DNA of 64,000 bases from Paucibacter sp963740455. Its GTDB lineage: Bacteria; Pseudomonadota; Gammaproteobacteria; Burkholderiales; Burkholderiaceae_C. The translations under genes and the position numbers were made by a program. Positions 39,953 to 48,276 of this stretch are shown here, piece by piece. Where the stretch lies: the NCBI GenBank assembly GCA_963740455.1, contig CAVUEF010000005.1, forward strand, positions 1-64,000. Direction: 5' to 3'. The notes under the pieces are model-generated. The model made no database searches, was not told where the DNA came from, and saw nothing but the letters and a program-made list of their open reading frames with translations. Position 1 is the stretch's first letter; each line of letters opens with the position of its first letter.

Positions 39953-41280
39953 CACAGGCAAACGCCGCAGGCGGGCGAGGGCGATCGGTCAAGGCCACTG
40001 CAACGGGCGGATTGCGGCCTGCCCAAGTGGCCTGGTTGGCGGGGGCTGTCTTCATCGTCTCGGCTGGCTATGGGGCGCTGCTGCCGGTGCTGCCGGGTTG
40101 GCTGGCCTCGATGATGCCCGGCGTCAACGCGACCGAAGTCGGCCGTCACGTCGGCTTTCTCAGCGGCGTGTACGCAGCCGGCGTTCTGTTGGGTGCGCCC
40201 TTGTGGGGTGTCGTCTCGGATCGGGTCGGGCGGGGCCGCATCCTGATCCTCGGGCTGGTCGGCTACGTCGCGAGCCTGCTGCTCCTGCTGATCCCGGGCC
40301 TGGCCAATCTTTGGGGCATCTACACGCTGCGGGCCACGACCGGATTTTTCGTCGCAGCCGTCGTTCCGGTGGTCTCGGCGCTGGTTGCACAACACACACC
40401 CGAGAAACAACGCGCCCGGCGTTTTGCATGGTTGGGGGCGATGTCGCTGCTCGGGTTTCTGTTCGGCCCGACCTTGAGCGCCGTCGCCGGAGGAGTCGGT
40501 CCGTGGATGGCTGATGGCGCGCCGTCGCCAGCATTGCTCGCGAGGGTCGCGCTGGTCCTGTCTGCATTGCTCGGCGCAGTGATGATGCTTGGACTTGCCG
40601 CGACCTTGCCGGCGTCGCTTGGCGCCGCCAAAGGGGTTCAAGACAAGCCAGTGGGTTCCGTCCAAGGCCGTTCCGCTGCCCTGTTGTGGCTGAGCGGGAT
40701 GGTGATGTTCGTACTGGCCGGCTTCGAACTGGGCATCGTGCTGCTAGGGCAGCAGTCGTCCGGACAATCGTCTCGCCAGGCGGCGATCATGCTTGCCGAG
40801 TGCGGCCTCGTCATGCTGTGCGTCAACGCACTGCTGTTCGTCACGTCGCTGCTGGAAAAAATCTCGGCACGCATCCTGATAGGCGCGGGGCTGCTGCTGG
40901 CGATCATCGGCTTGGCAGTGCTGGCAGTGGATCGCTCCGACGCCTGGATGTACCTGGGCGTCAGTCTCGCCTCGGCCGGCACCGGTCTGGTGTTGCCCGT
41001 CATCGCCTATCTGGCTGCGGGCGCTTCGCCTCAGAAGCTGGGCGTCGTGATGGGCGGGTTGGCCGCGGCGTCCGGCCTGGGCCAGACACTCGGCTCGGCC
41101 GCGGGCGGCTGGCTGTTCGGCGTACAAGCACATCTCAGCTTCGGCTGGCTGACTCTGCCCTTGGCGTTGATGCTGGAGCTCTTGCTGACGCGACCGCGCT
41201 GGTGGTCGGCCGTTGCCACCGTAACAACTGCACCGCCGCAGCGCCAGGGCAAGCGCGCTGACCGTGAAGCATCTTCCTGA
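39949..41280 (+). CDS. MFS transporter (drug/metabolite efflux type)
   Basis: This 443-residue inner-membrane protein has about 12 helices. The MFS motif A is LLGAPLWGVVSDRVGRGRILI and a second cytoplasmic pattern is RRFAWLGAMSLLGFLFGP. It resembles TetA/Bcr-like antiporters. The substrate is unknown. The ATG overlaps the previous stop. It is the last gene of the larger part of the island. Confidence 0.85.
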   Translation: MTQANAAGGRGRSVKATATGGLRPAQVAWLAGAVFIVSAGYGALLPVLPGWLASMMPGVNATEVGRHVGFLSGVYAAGVLLGAPLWGVVSDRVGRGRILILGLVGYVASLLLLLIPGLANLWGIYTLRATTGFFVAAVVPVVSALVAQHTPEKQRARRFAWLGAMSLLGFLFGPTLSAVAGGVGPWMADGAPSPALLARVALVLSALLGAVMMLGLAATLPASLGAAKGVQDKPVGSVQGRSAALLWLSGMVMFVLAGFELGIVLLGQQSSGQSSRQAAIMLAECGLVMLCVNALLFVTSLLEKISARILIGAGLLLAIIGLAVLAVDRSDAWMYLGVSLASAGTGLVLPVIAYLAAGASPQKLGVVMGGLAAASGLGQTLGSAAGGWLFGVQAHLSFGWLTLPLALMLELLLTRPRWWSAVATVTTAPPQRQGKRADREASS

Positions 41281-41383
41281 ACTGTGCACTGCTGCGCGTC
41301 TGGACAATCGCAGTGCATGGCCTTCCCGGCCACCATGTTGATCGCGTGGCGAATGCTCGGGCCGGCAAGACACCCCGGAAACG

Positions 41384-41404
41384 TCACTCGATGTTCTGCA
41401 CCTG
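41384..41404 (+). repeat. attL-like 21-bp copy of the yicC 3' end
   Basis: The 21 bases at 41384-41404 are identical to 44111-44131, which includes the yicC stop codon. Flanking bases differ on both sides, so this is an exact duplicated site, as expected for integration by a tyrosine recombinase. Confidence 0.85.
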
Positions 41405-41569
41405 AACTTCGGGTACGAAGCCAAGTGCCTGTCGTGCCTTCATATTTCGTTTGTCTCGCGCCGAAAACACCACAGCGAACCCCAGATGTCTTCGATGCAG
41501 TGCAACGCTGAAATCGGCTGTCGGCAGTCGGCATGCTGTGGGATCGATTTGCGGGACTTGCAATGCCGG

Positions 41570-41902
41570 TCAGGCGACCTGGAGTTCGATCTTTCCGGCG
41601 CGGCGGCGCACGGGACCAACGACGATCTTGACGTCGTGTCCGAGGCGGGTGACCAGTTCCAGCAACTTGGCTTCGCTGACGCCGCGGAACTGACCGCGGG
41701 TGATGCGGGAGACCTTGGACTGGTCGATACCCAGCAGCTCGGCCGCGTCCTGTTTTTCACAAGGCCAGGTGGCGGAGCGTGCCAGAAAGCTCGAGCCGAC
41801 GCCTGACCTCGGGTCTGTCAAGCGAGATGCGGACGGCAAGCCGCTCATCGCCGAGCCGCCGATAGGTACGCGCAGTGCGGAGCGGGTCACTTCACAGCCC
41901 AA
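41570..41902 (-). pseudogene. HTH (XRE-type, HigA-like) antitoxin with damaged N-terminus
   Basis: The last 60 codons read AAELLGIDQSKVSRITRGQFRGVSEAKLLELVTRLGHDVKIVVGPVRRRAG, a good helix-turn-helix of the HigA-like HTH_37 family. Before this, the expected HigA N-terminus (LTQAEAAE-type helix) is not found in any single frame; ARSATWPCEKQDA looks frame-shifted. No cognate toxin gene lies next to it. It is likely a broken antitoxin, overlapping the abiEii 3' end by 16 bp. Confidence 0.55.
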
Positions 41903-42741
41903 AAGCCCGCCAGTCTCTGCTGAAGCTCGCCCACGACGAGACCGAACTCAGGAGCCGAAACAGAGAGGTTTCGGGCAAAGGCATTCCACTGCCGCTGCTT
42001 TCCAGGATCCGCAGCAAAGGCGTCGCTGAGCCCGTCCGGGACCACCGTCGGTATGACCGTGTTGCGCCGTGCAAAGGTCGCCGAGATGGCCCGACGCAGC
42101 CGCTCTGGCTCGATCTCGAATGCGCTCATGAGCATCCACACGTCGTAGTAGTCCTTCATGCGGCTGTTGGCCCGTCCGAGAGCGACCATCGCATGAAACT
42201 TCTCGGCGATGACAGTCTCGAGCGGATAGGCGCGCAGGTGAGGCGACGGCATGTCGAGCAATACCGGCAGATCGATGTTCTCGACACCTGGCTCGATGGC
42301 ATCGCCGAAGCCAATGTCGACGGTGATCGGAATCCGCGCACCCGCGAGCGCGGCCGTGGTGCGAAGCCGCGATCCGCCGTACTCGACCTCTTCGCGGATA
42401 GCCTCGATCCGCAGGCCCTTGAGGTCGAAGCTCACCCCGTCGTCAACCTCGACCGCCATGATTTCACGGAACGTCCCGAGCAGAGCATCTTCCGCCGCGT
42501 CCCCGAAACCAAGCAGGTCCACGTCGCGCGTCGCGCGGTGTGGCTCGTCGAACCAGGTGGCCAGCAGCATCGCACCCTTCAGCACAAACCGCTCGCGATG
42601 CGGCGAGAGGCTCAGTCGATGCAGCAGACGCTCCAGCGCATAGCGCGTGAGCAGCAGTTCCATGGGTTGGCCGCGCGCCCGCGCCAGGGTCAACAGACGC
42701 TGGCGCACCGAAGCGCCGATGTTGCGCGGGCGATCAGGCAT
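41887..42741 (-). CDS. abiEii: AbiEii-type nucleotidyltransferase toxin
   Basis: This 284-residue protein has the AbiEii/AbiGii nucleotidyltransferase pattern: FVLKGAMLLATWFDEPHRATRDVDLLGFGD (G-x-R-x-T-x-DxD nucleotide site), ETVIAEKFHAMVALGRANSRMKDYYDVW and a helical C-terminus. Together with AbiEi it forms a type IV toxin-antitoxin system that gives abortive phage immunity. It starts inside the abiEi stop (8-bp overlap), so production is coupled, as usual for this pair. Toxicity is not shown here. Confidence 0.9.
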   Translation of the reverse strand: MPDRPRNIGASVRQRLLTLARARGQPMELLLTRYALERLLHRLSLSPHRERFVLKGAMLLATWFDEPHRATRDVDLLGFGDAAEDALLGTFREIMAVEVDDGVSFDLKGLRIEAIREEVEYGGSRLRTTAALAGARIPITVDIGFGDAIEPGVENIDLPVLLDMPSPHLRAYPLETVIAEKFHAMVALGRANSRMKDYYDVWMLMSAFEIEPERLRRAISATFARRNTVIPTVVPDGLSDAFAADPGKQRQWNAFARNLSVSAPEFGLVVGELQQRLAGFWAVK

Positions 42742-43357
42742 CGCTGGTCAGCGCCATGACGTAGGGCTCCATCGTGGCCCACACGCCCGCGGCCTCGGCT
42801 TCGCGCGCAATCTCCGCAGGCGTAGCCTTGCGCTGCCGCAGCGCTTGGCGCAGGCCCTCAATGGCAAGCGCATCGCCCACCGTTCGACGGTAGCGGAACA
42901 GGTCGGCCACCGTCTTGGCAACACCGAACACGGGCACGGGCGTGCCGGCGATCTTCTTGCGTTCGACGCCACGGCGCAGCAGCTCGTCAGAGAACCGGGC
43001 GACGCGGATCGGCGGATAGGTGAGCCGGGGACGCCAGTCCTTGCGCCCGATGGCGATCCAGACCTTCGGCGGCATCTGGTCGGTGAGACCGTGGAACGCC
43101 AGTGCCGAGGCCAGGCAGATGACGCCCTTGGGCACCAGCCGGGCCGCTTCGGCCAGCGACTGCTGCGCATCGAGCGCGGCATCGGGAAGTTGGTAGAGCC
43201 CTCGGGCCAGGCGCACCACCTCGCCGGCGCGCTCCATGCGGCTGACCGTGGTGGCGGTGATGCCCGCCTCACTGAACTCCGCGAGCCGCGTCATCCCCCG
43301 CCGCTTGAGCAGCGCCAGCGCCTGGGTGCGCTGCGTGGAGCTGTCGGAGGTGAGCAT
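42734..43357 (-). CDS. abiEi: AbiEi-family antitoxin / transcriptional autoregulator
   Basis: This 207-residue protein has an N-terminal winged-helix (LLKRRGMTRLAEFSEAGITATTVSRMERAGEVVRLARGLYQLP) and a C-terminal AbiEi domain with LTYPPIRVARFSDELLRRGVE, TVADLFRYRRTVGDALAIEGLRQAL. The ATG at 43357 has GAGGA eight bases upstream and gives the usual N-terminus; a longer frame exists. It represses its own operon and blocks AbiEii in characterised systems. Confidence 0.88.
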   Translation of the reverse strand: MLTSDSSTQRTQALALLKRRGMTRLAEFSEAGITATTVSRMERAGEVVRLARGLYQLPDAALDAQQSLAEAARLVPKGVICLASALAFHGLTDQMPPKVWIAIGRKDWRPRLTYPPIRVARFSDELLRRGVERKKIAGTPVPVFGVAKTVADLFRYRRTVGDALAIEGLRQALRQRKATPAEIAREAEAAGVWATMEPYVMALTSDA

Positions 43358-43434
43358 GTTATAAATCCTCGGGCGAATCAACAAAACGTCCGAGCATTTA
43401 TACCACTTCAACGCGGCTGCGAGGAAAGAGTCGC

Positions 43435-43920
43435 TCAGCGGTATTCGACCGCAGGTTCAGTCGCCCTTGCTGATTGCACGTCCTGCGGAGCGACTGGTCC
43501 GAGCACCGGATTGATGTGCTTGCGCAGCACGCGGGCGACGACGTCCGGATGCTTGTAGCGAGGCTGGATGTACCTCGCGAACCAGACTTCACCGAGACGC
43601 TGCTCGGTAGGCACTTCAAGTACCAGTGCCTTCTTCGCCTGCTTGGCCGCCGACACGTCGATGCCACGCTCGATCCCTGCGCGGTCCTGCCTGACCTGCT
43701 CACGCGCATCCCTGAGCGAGAGCTCCGGGTAGCGCCCAAGTACCTTCTCCTTGGAGCGGCCTTTCAGCCGGTAGCGAAGGATCCACGAAGCCTTGCCCGC
43801 CTGCGCTGCGGTGGTGCTCGAAACGAAGGTCAGGCATTCGCCAACACCGCAGTCCACGGCGCCTGCGGCGAGCCATGCCTTGAGCTCGCGGTCGGTGATC
43901 GGTCTTTGCTGTCTTCTCAT
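43435..43920 (-). pseudogene. P4-type tyrosine integrase, N-terminal fragment
   Basis: This 161-residue open frame matches the arm-binding N-terminus (DUF4102 type) of P4-like integrases: ITDRELKAW, LRYRLKGRSKEKVLGRYPELSLRDAREQVRQDRAGIERGIDV, and the core-binding start WFARYIQPRYKHPDVVARVLRKHINPVLG. It stops before the catalytic R-H-R-Y domain. The start is 190 bp from attR, which is normal for such elements. The missing part was probably lost when abiE or an adjacent deletion arrived. Confidence 0.82.
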
Positions 43921-43991
43921 TTTCCAAAGGCTCCTGTGAGGCTGTAGGGCTTTTGTTCGGATGAACGCGCCAGAAGCGTCGCGAACCCCAA

Positions 43992-44098
43992 AAACCCCAC
44001 AATAAACCCCACAGGTTGCGCGCGCTTCGCTGCGACGCCCTGGGACAAAATATCCTTACACGACAGTAAGTTAGTGTGTTTCCTGGGATCGCCTGGGA
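43992..44098. repeat. Short direct repeats near attR (possible integrase arm sites)
   Basis: AAACCCCACA occurs at 43992-44001 and 44004-44013; CCTGGGA occurs at 44039-44045, 44082-44088 and 44092-44098. Such iterated words between an integrase gene and its att site are typical of recombinase arm-type binding sites, inferred from position only. Confidence 0.35.
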
Positions 44099-44110
44099 CC
44101 CCCAGAAAAT

Positions 44111-44131
44111 TCACTCGATGTTCTGCACCTG
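44111..44131 (+). repeat. attR-like 21-bp direct repeat (inside the yicC 3' end)
   Basis: These 21 bases are the last codons and stop of yicC, and are identical to 41384-41404. Integration at this site leaves the gene intact. Confidence 0.85.
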
Positions 44132-45022
44132 CTCACGCAGTTGTTCGATCAGGACTTTCATCTCCACCGAGATGTTGGTGAGCTCCAGCGCCGAGGCTTT
44201 GGAGCCCAGCGTGTTGGCTTCCCGTAGCAACTCCTGGATCAGGAAGTCCAGGCGCTTGCCGACCTCGCCGCCGAGCTTGAGCAGGCGCGCGATTTCATCC
44301 AGATGGGCGCGCAAGCGCGCCAGTTCTTCGGCGACGTCAATGCGTATCGAATAGGCGGCGGCCTCGTTCAAGGCGCGCTCCTGCAAGGCCTCGCGCGCAA
44401 TCGTCTGGGCCGCGCCGGTTGCTTCCAGCGCCTCTTGCCAGCGTTCGAGAAAGCGCTGTTGCTGGCGCTTCACGACAGCGGGCACCAGCGGTTCGGCGAG
44501 GCTGGCGAGTTCACGCAGACGCTCGACGCGCTCCATCAGAATGCCGACCAGCTTGTCGCCTTCGCGCGCACGCGCATCGGCCAGACCCGCGATGCAACGC
44601 CTGGTGGCGTCCAGCGTCGCTTCGTCCAAGCGCTCGTTGCCGGTGCCGCCTTTGCACCACTGCAGCACCTCGTGCACGCTCAATGGCTGGGCGTTGGGAA
44701 GCCACCCCTGAACCGTGCTTTCGAGTCGCGACAGGCGGCTCAGCTGATCGAGCTGCGGCTGAGGCCAGGCTGTGTCTGATTCGCGCTGCGTGTTGATGCG
44801 CATCTCGATCTTGCCGCGCCGGAACTTCGCGCTGAGCAGTTCGCGCAAGGCCGGCTCGAGCGAGCGCAAGTCGTCGGGCAAGCGAAAACCCAGGTCAAGA
44901 AAGCGGCCGTTCACAGAGCGAAGCTCGACGGTGACGGTGGCGCCAGCGCTGCTGACCGTATCACCGCCCTGAGCGGGCTGCGAGGAGGCGCTGGCATAAC
45001 CGGTCATGCTGTAGACTGACAT
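44111..45022 (-). CDS. yicC: YicC family endoribonuclease-like protein
   Basis: This 303-residue protein begins MSVYSMTGYASASSQPAQG, and ends with the conserved YicC C-terminus RIDVAEELARLRAHLDE...GKRLDFLIQELLREANTLGSKASALELTNISVEMKVLIEQLREQVQNIE. YicC proteins are small-RNA-related endoribonucleases. The 3' end is the integration site of the small element but the reading frame is preserved. Only 29 bp separate it from the divergent kinase gene. Its usual partner gmk is displaced by the island. Confidence 0.94.
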   Translation of the reverse strand: MSVYSMTGYASASSQPAQGGDTVSSAGATVTVELRSVNGRFLDLGFRLPDDLRSLEPALRELLSAKFRRGKIEMRINTQRESDTAWPQPQLDQLSRLSRLESTVQGWLPNAQPLSVHEVLQWCKGGTGNERLDEATLDATRRCIAGLADARAREGDKLVGILMERVERLRELASLAEPLVPAVVKRQQQRFLERWQEALEATGAAQTIAREALQERALNEAAAYSIRIDVAEELARLRAHLDEIARLLKLGGEVGKRLDFLIQELLREANTLGSKASALELTNISVEMKVLIEQLREQVQNIE

Positions 45023-45051
45023 ATAGCTTTCTGACAAGCGAAAATCGGATT

Positions 45052-46020
45052 ATGTCAAAGCCAAAACCGGCACCCTTGCCTGCGGGTACTGTCGTTGGGG
45101 GATATCAGATCGTCAAGCGGTTGGCAGCAGGCGGATTTGGCGTGGTGTATCTCGCCGAAGACCCTGAGCACCGGCTGGTCGCCCTGAAAGAGTACCTGCC
45201 GTCTTCATTGGCAGAACGTTCTCCAGGGGAGCTGACCCCACGCGTCAAGCCCGAAAAGCAACCTCTCTATCGACTGGGGCTGAAGAGCTTCTTCGAGGAG
45301 GGGCGCTCACTTGCCCAGATTTCGCACCCCAGCGTCGTGTCGGTGCTGAATTTCCTGCGCGAGAACGAAACCGTCTACATGGTGATGAATTACTTGCAGG
45401 GCGACACCTTGCAGGATTTCGTCGTCACGGCGCGTGAACTCAAGCGCGACAAGGTGTTTCGCGAATCGACGATCCGCAGTCTGTTCGATGAAATTCTGCG
45501 TGGTCTGCGCATCGTGCACCAGCACAAGATGCTGCATCTGGACATCAAGCCGGCCAACATCTTCATCACCAACGACAACAAGGCCGTGCTGCTGGACTTT
45601 GGCGCGGCGCGCGAAGTCTTGTCCAAGGAAGGCAACTTCATCCGTCCGATGTACACGCCGGGCTTCGCTGCGCCCGAGATGTACAAGCGCGACGGCACTT
45701 TGGGCCCCTGGACCGATATTTACGCGATTGGCGCCTGCATCTACGCGTGCATGCAGGGGTATCCGCCGAACGATGCGCCGCAGCGCGTCGAGAAGGACCG
45801 CATCGCGCTGAGCCTGTCGCGCCTGCGCAATGTCTATTCGGACAATCTGATCGAGGTTGCCGAGTGGTGCATGTCGCTCGATCCACTGGCGCGTCCGCAA
45901 TCGGTGTTCGCGCTACAAAAAGAACTGGCGCGCGAGACCGAACGACGCTACACGAAACTGAGTTTCAGCGAACGCCTGAAGTTGCAACTGGAGAACATCA
46001 AGACCGGGGTCAAGTCGTGA
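45052..46020 (+). CDS. Serine/threonine protein kinase
   Basis: This 322-residue Hanks-type kinase has the glycine loop LAAGGFGVVYLAED, VAIK-type lysine in LVALKEYLP, catalytic loop HLDIKPANIFI (Asp in HLD), metal-binding DFGAARE and APE-like AAPEMYK. No transmembrane or sensor domain follows; the last 40 residues are helical and charged. The stop overlaps the GTG start of a PP2C phosphatase, so the pair is co-translated: a typical opposing kinase and phosphatase switch. Substrates are unknown. Confidence 0.93.
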   Translation: MSKPKPAPLPAGTVVGGYQIVKRLAAGGFGVVYLAEDPEHRLVALKEYLPSSLAERSPGELTPRVKPEKQPLYRLGLKSFFEEGRSLAQISHPSVVSVLNFLRENETVYMVMNYLQGDTLQDFVVTARELKRDKVFRESTIRSLFDEILRGLRIVHQHKMLHLDIKPANIFITNDNKAVLLDFGAAREVLSKEGNFIRPMYTPGFAAPEMYKRDGTLGPWTDIYAIGACIYACMQGYPPNDAPQRVEKDRIALSLSRLRNVYSDNLIEVAEWCMSLDPLARPQSVFALQKELARETERRYTKLSFSERLKLQLENIKTGVKS

Positions 46021-46934
46021 GGTTCAGCGTGTTCCAGGTGAGCCGACGCGGTGGGCGCGAGAAGAACGAAGACCGCATGGGCTACAGCTACACGCGCGAC
46101 GCGGGTCTGTTTGCCCTGGCCGATGGCATGGGCGGACACCCCGAGGGTGAAGTGGCGGCGCAACTCGCGCTGCAAGGACTGTCCGCCTTGTTCCAGCGCA
46201 ATGCCAAACCGGCATTGGCCGACCCCGCGCAGTTTCTGCAAGAGGGCATCCTGGCCGGGCACTTGCAGTTGCTGGCCTATTCGGCTTCAAAAGGCATGAG
46301 CGACACGCCGCGCACCACGCTGGTGGCTTGTGTGCTGCAAGGCAATTTCGCCTATTGGGCGCATTGCGGCGACTCGCGCCTCTACCTGGTACGCGGCGAC
46401 AAGCTGATTGCCCGCACGCGCGATCATTCGTACCTCGAATTGCAAGAAGCACTCGGACGCAGCCCGGCCGCGGGCGAGAGCTTCAACCGCAACGTCCTGT
46501 TCACCTGTCTGGGCAGCCCTGGCAAGCCCATGGTCGATGCGACCGGCCCGCTGTTTCTGCAGGATGGCGACCGCCTGCTGCTGTGCTCGGACGGCCTGTG
46601 GGGAACGGTGGACGACGCTGTCATCACCGACCAGCTGGCCCGGCGCTCGATCGAGGAGGCGGTGCTTGAACTGGTCGAAATGGCGCTTCGAAATGGCGGG
46701 CCGCGCAGCGACAACGTGACCGCGTTGGCCATTGAATGGGAGGCGCCTGAAGCCGCCGAGTCATCACAGGGCATATCGACCCGGTCGCTCGGCGACGACG
46801 GATTCACGTCGACAATACAGGCGGCTCTGGCTGCTGGTGGGGGCGCCGGCGACCTCGACGAAGCCGAGATCGAGCGCTCGGTGCGCGAGATCAACGAGAC
46901 CATCACCAAGCGCTCTCCCAAAAAACCTACCTGA
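46017..46934 (+). CDS. PP2C-family serine/threonine phosphatase
   Basis: This 305-residue protein has the PP2C metal motifs: the RGGREKNEDRMGY start, FALADGMGGHPEGEVAA, HCGDSRLYLVRGDKL, RDHSYLE, LLLCSDGLWGTVDD and PRSDNVTALAIE. GTG 46017 overlaps the kinase stop and gives the natural N-terminus MRFSVFQVSRRGG. The tail (from about 245) is acidic and low-complexity. It should dephosphorylate targets of the adjacent kinase. Confidence 0.92.
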   Translation: MRFSVFQVSRRGGREKNEDRMGYSYTRDAGLFALADGMGGHPEGEVAAQLALQGLSALFQRNAKPALADPAQFLQEGILAGHLQLLAYSASKGMSDTPRTTLVACVLQGNFAYWAHCGDSRLYLVRGDKLIARTRDHSYLELQEALGRSPAAGESFNRNVLFTCLGSPGKPMVDATGPLFLQDGDRLLLCSDGLWGTVDDAVITDQLARRSIEEAVLELVEMALRNGGPRSDNVTALAIEWEAPEAAESSQGISTRSLGDDGFTSTIQAALAAGGGAGDLDEAEIERSVREINETITKRSPKKPT

Positions 46935-46945
46935 CTGGAATCACG

Positions 46946-47671
46946 ATGACTTTTGTCCGCACGGACGCGCGAGGTGCAGCCGCTTTGCGCCCGGTACGCT
47001 TGACACGCCACTACACCAAACACGCCGAGGGTTCGGTGCTGATCGAATTCGGCCACACCAGGGTGCTGTGCACCGCCTCGGTCGAGGAACGCGTGCCGCC
47101 GCACAAACGCGGCAGCGGCGAGGGTTGGGTCACGGCCGAGTACGGCATGCTGCCGCGCGCCACCCACACGCGCAGCGACCGCGAGGCCGCCAAGGGCAAG
47201 CAGAGCGGGCGCACGCAGGAAATCCAGCGCCTGATCGGCCGTTCGATGCGCTGCGTGTTCGATTTGAAACGCTTGGGCGAACGCACCATCCAACTCGACT
47301 GCGATGTCCTGCAGGCCGACGGCGGCACGCGCACCGCGGCCATCACCGGCGCCTATGTGGCGGCGCATGACGCGGTGAGCTGGCTGTTGGCGCAAGGCAG
47401 AATCAGCGAGTCGCCGCTGCGCGATGCGGTGGCCGCGATTTCGGTGGGCATGCTGGGCGGCCAGGCGCTGCTGGATCTGGAATACGTCGAGGACTCGGCC
47501 TGCGACACCGACATGAACGTGGTCATGACCGGCGCGGGTGGCTTTGTCGAGTTGCAGGGCACGGCCGAAGGCGTGGCCTTCACGCGCGCACAGATGAACG
47601 AGATGGTCGCTTTGGCCGAGCAAGGCATTGGCGAACTGCTGGCTTTGCAGCGTCAGACGCTCGGACTGTGA
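46946..47671 (+). CDS. rph: Ribonuclease PH
   Basis: This 241-residue phosphorolytic exonuclease trims tRNA 3' ends. Signatures are GSVLIEFGHTRVLCTASVE, GWVTAEYGMLPRATHTRSDRE, GRTQEIQRLIGRSMRC, IQLDCDVLQADGGTRTAAITG and CDTDMNVVMTGAGGFVELQGTAEG. Length is normal. It is 11 bp after the phosphatase and its stop overlaps rdgB. Confidence 0.96.
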   Translation: MTFVRTDARGAAALRPVRLTRHYTKHAEGSVLIEFGHTRVLCTASVEERVPPHKRGSGEGWVTAEYGMLPRATHTRSDREAAKGKQSGRTQEIQRLIGRSMRCVFDLKRLGERTIQLDCDVLQADGGTRTAAITGAYVAAHDAVSWLLAQGRISESPLRDAVAAISVGMLGGQALLDLEYVEDSACDTDMNVVMTGAGGFVELQGTAEGVAFTRAQMNEMVALAEQGIGELLALQRQTLGL

Positions 47672-48276
47672 TGCGCTTGGTGCTGGCCTCGAACAACGCC
47701 AAGAAGTTGGCGGAATTGCAGACGCTTTTTGCACCGCTGGACCTGAGCCTGGTGAGCCAGCAGTCGCTGGGCATTGCCGAGGCCGACGAGCCGTTTCACA
47801 CCTTTGTCGAGAATGCCTTGGTCAAGGCCAGGCACGCAGCGCGGCACAGTGGTTCGGCGGCGCTGGCCGACGATTCGGGTTTGAGCGTGCAAGCACTGGC
47901 CGGGGCGCCCGGCGTGCTGTCGGCGCGCTACGCGACGCTGTTCGGCCGAGCCAGGAGCGACGACGAAAACAACGCGGTACTGCTCGAGCAGATGCGCGGC
48001 AAAGCCGATCGCGCGGCCCGCTTTGTCTGTGCACTCGTCGCGGTGCGCTCGGCGCAAGACCCGGAGCCGCTGATCGCGATGGGACGTTGGGAGGGTCAGG
48101 TCTTGACCCAGCGGCAAGGCGAGGGCGGCTTTGGCTACGACCCCTTGCTCTTCATCCCTGATTTGAACGCGAGCGTGGCCGAGCTGAGTGCCGAGCAGAA
48201 AAATCGGCTCAGCCACCGGGCACTGGCGGCACAGGACCTGCTGCGTCAGATGCGCGAGGTCTGGCATCTTGGCTGA
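47671..48276 (+). CDS. rdgB: dITP/XTP pyrophosphatase (RdgB/HAM1)
   Basis: This 201-residue enzyme hydrolyses deaminated purine nucleotides before they enter DNA. Motifs are LVLASNNAKKLAEL, FVENALVKARHAA, ALADDSGLSVQALAGAPGVLSARYA, and EGGFGYDPLLFIPD. The ATG is immediately within the rph stop (TGATG). HemW's TTG start overlaps its 3' end. Confidence 0.96.
   Translation: MRLVLASNNAKKLAELQTLFAPLDLSLVSQQSLGIAEADEPFHTFVENALVKARHAARHSGSAALADDSGLSVQALAGAPGVLSARYATLFGRARSDDENNAVLLEQMRGKADRAARFVCALVAVRSAQDPEPLIAMGRWEGQVLTQRQGEGGFGYDPLLFIPDLNASVAELSAEQKNRLSHRALAAQDLLRQMREVWHLG

Larger units (their letters stand above)
19851..44110. mobile_element. Composite genomic island separating gmk from yicC
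   Basis: In Burkholderiales yicC is usually followed directly by gmk, rpoZ and spoT. Here yicC (44111-45022, leftward) and gmk (19850 leftward) keep that order and orientation but are 24 kb apart. The intervening DNA carries metabolic, metal-resistance, toxin-antitoxin and integrase genes, and several gene remnants. The right part is a discrete element with direct repeats. The left end has no matching repeat, so the outer boundary is approximate and the mechanism for the larger part is inferred. Confidence 0.65.
41384..44131. mobile_element. Small integrative element at the 3' end of yicC (integrase remnant plus AbiE system)
   Basis: The element is bounded by 21-bp direct repeats and carries an integrase N-terminus beside attR (the standard position), abiEi, abiEii and a damaged HTH gene, all transcribed leftward. 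The integrase lacks its catalytic domain, so the element cannot excise unaided. At 2.7 kb it is probably the residue of a larger element. Confidence 0.78.
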
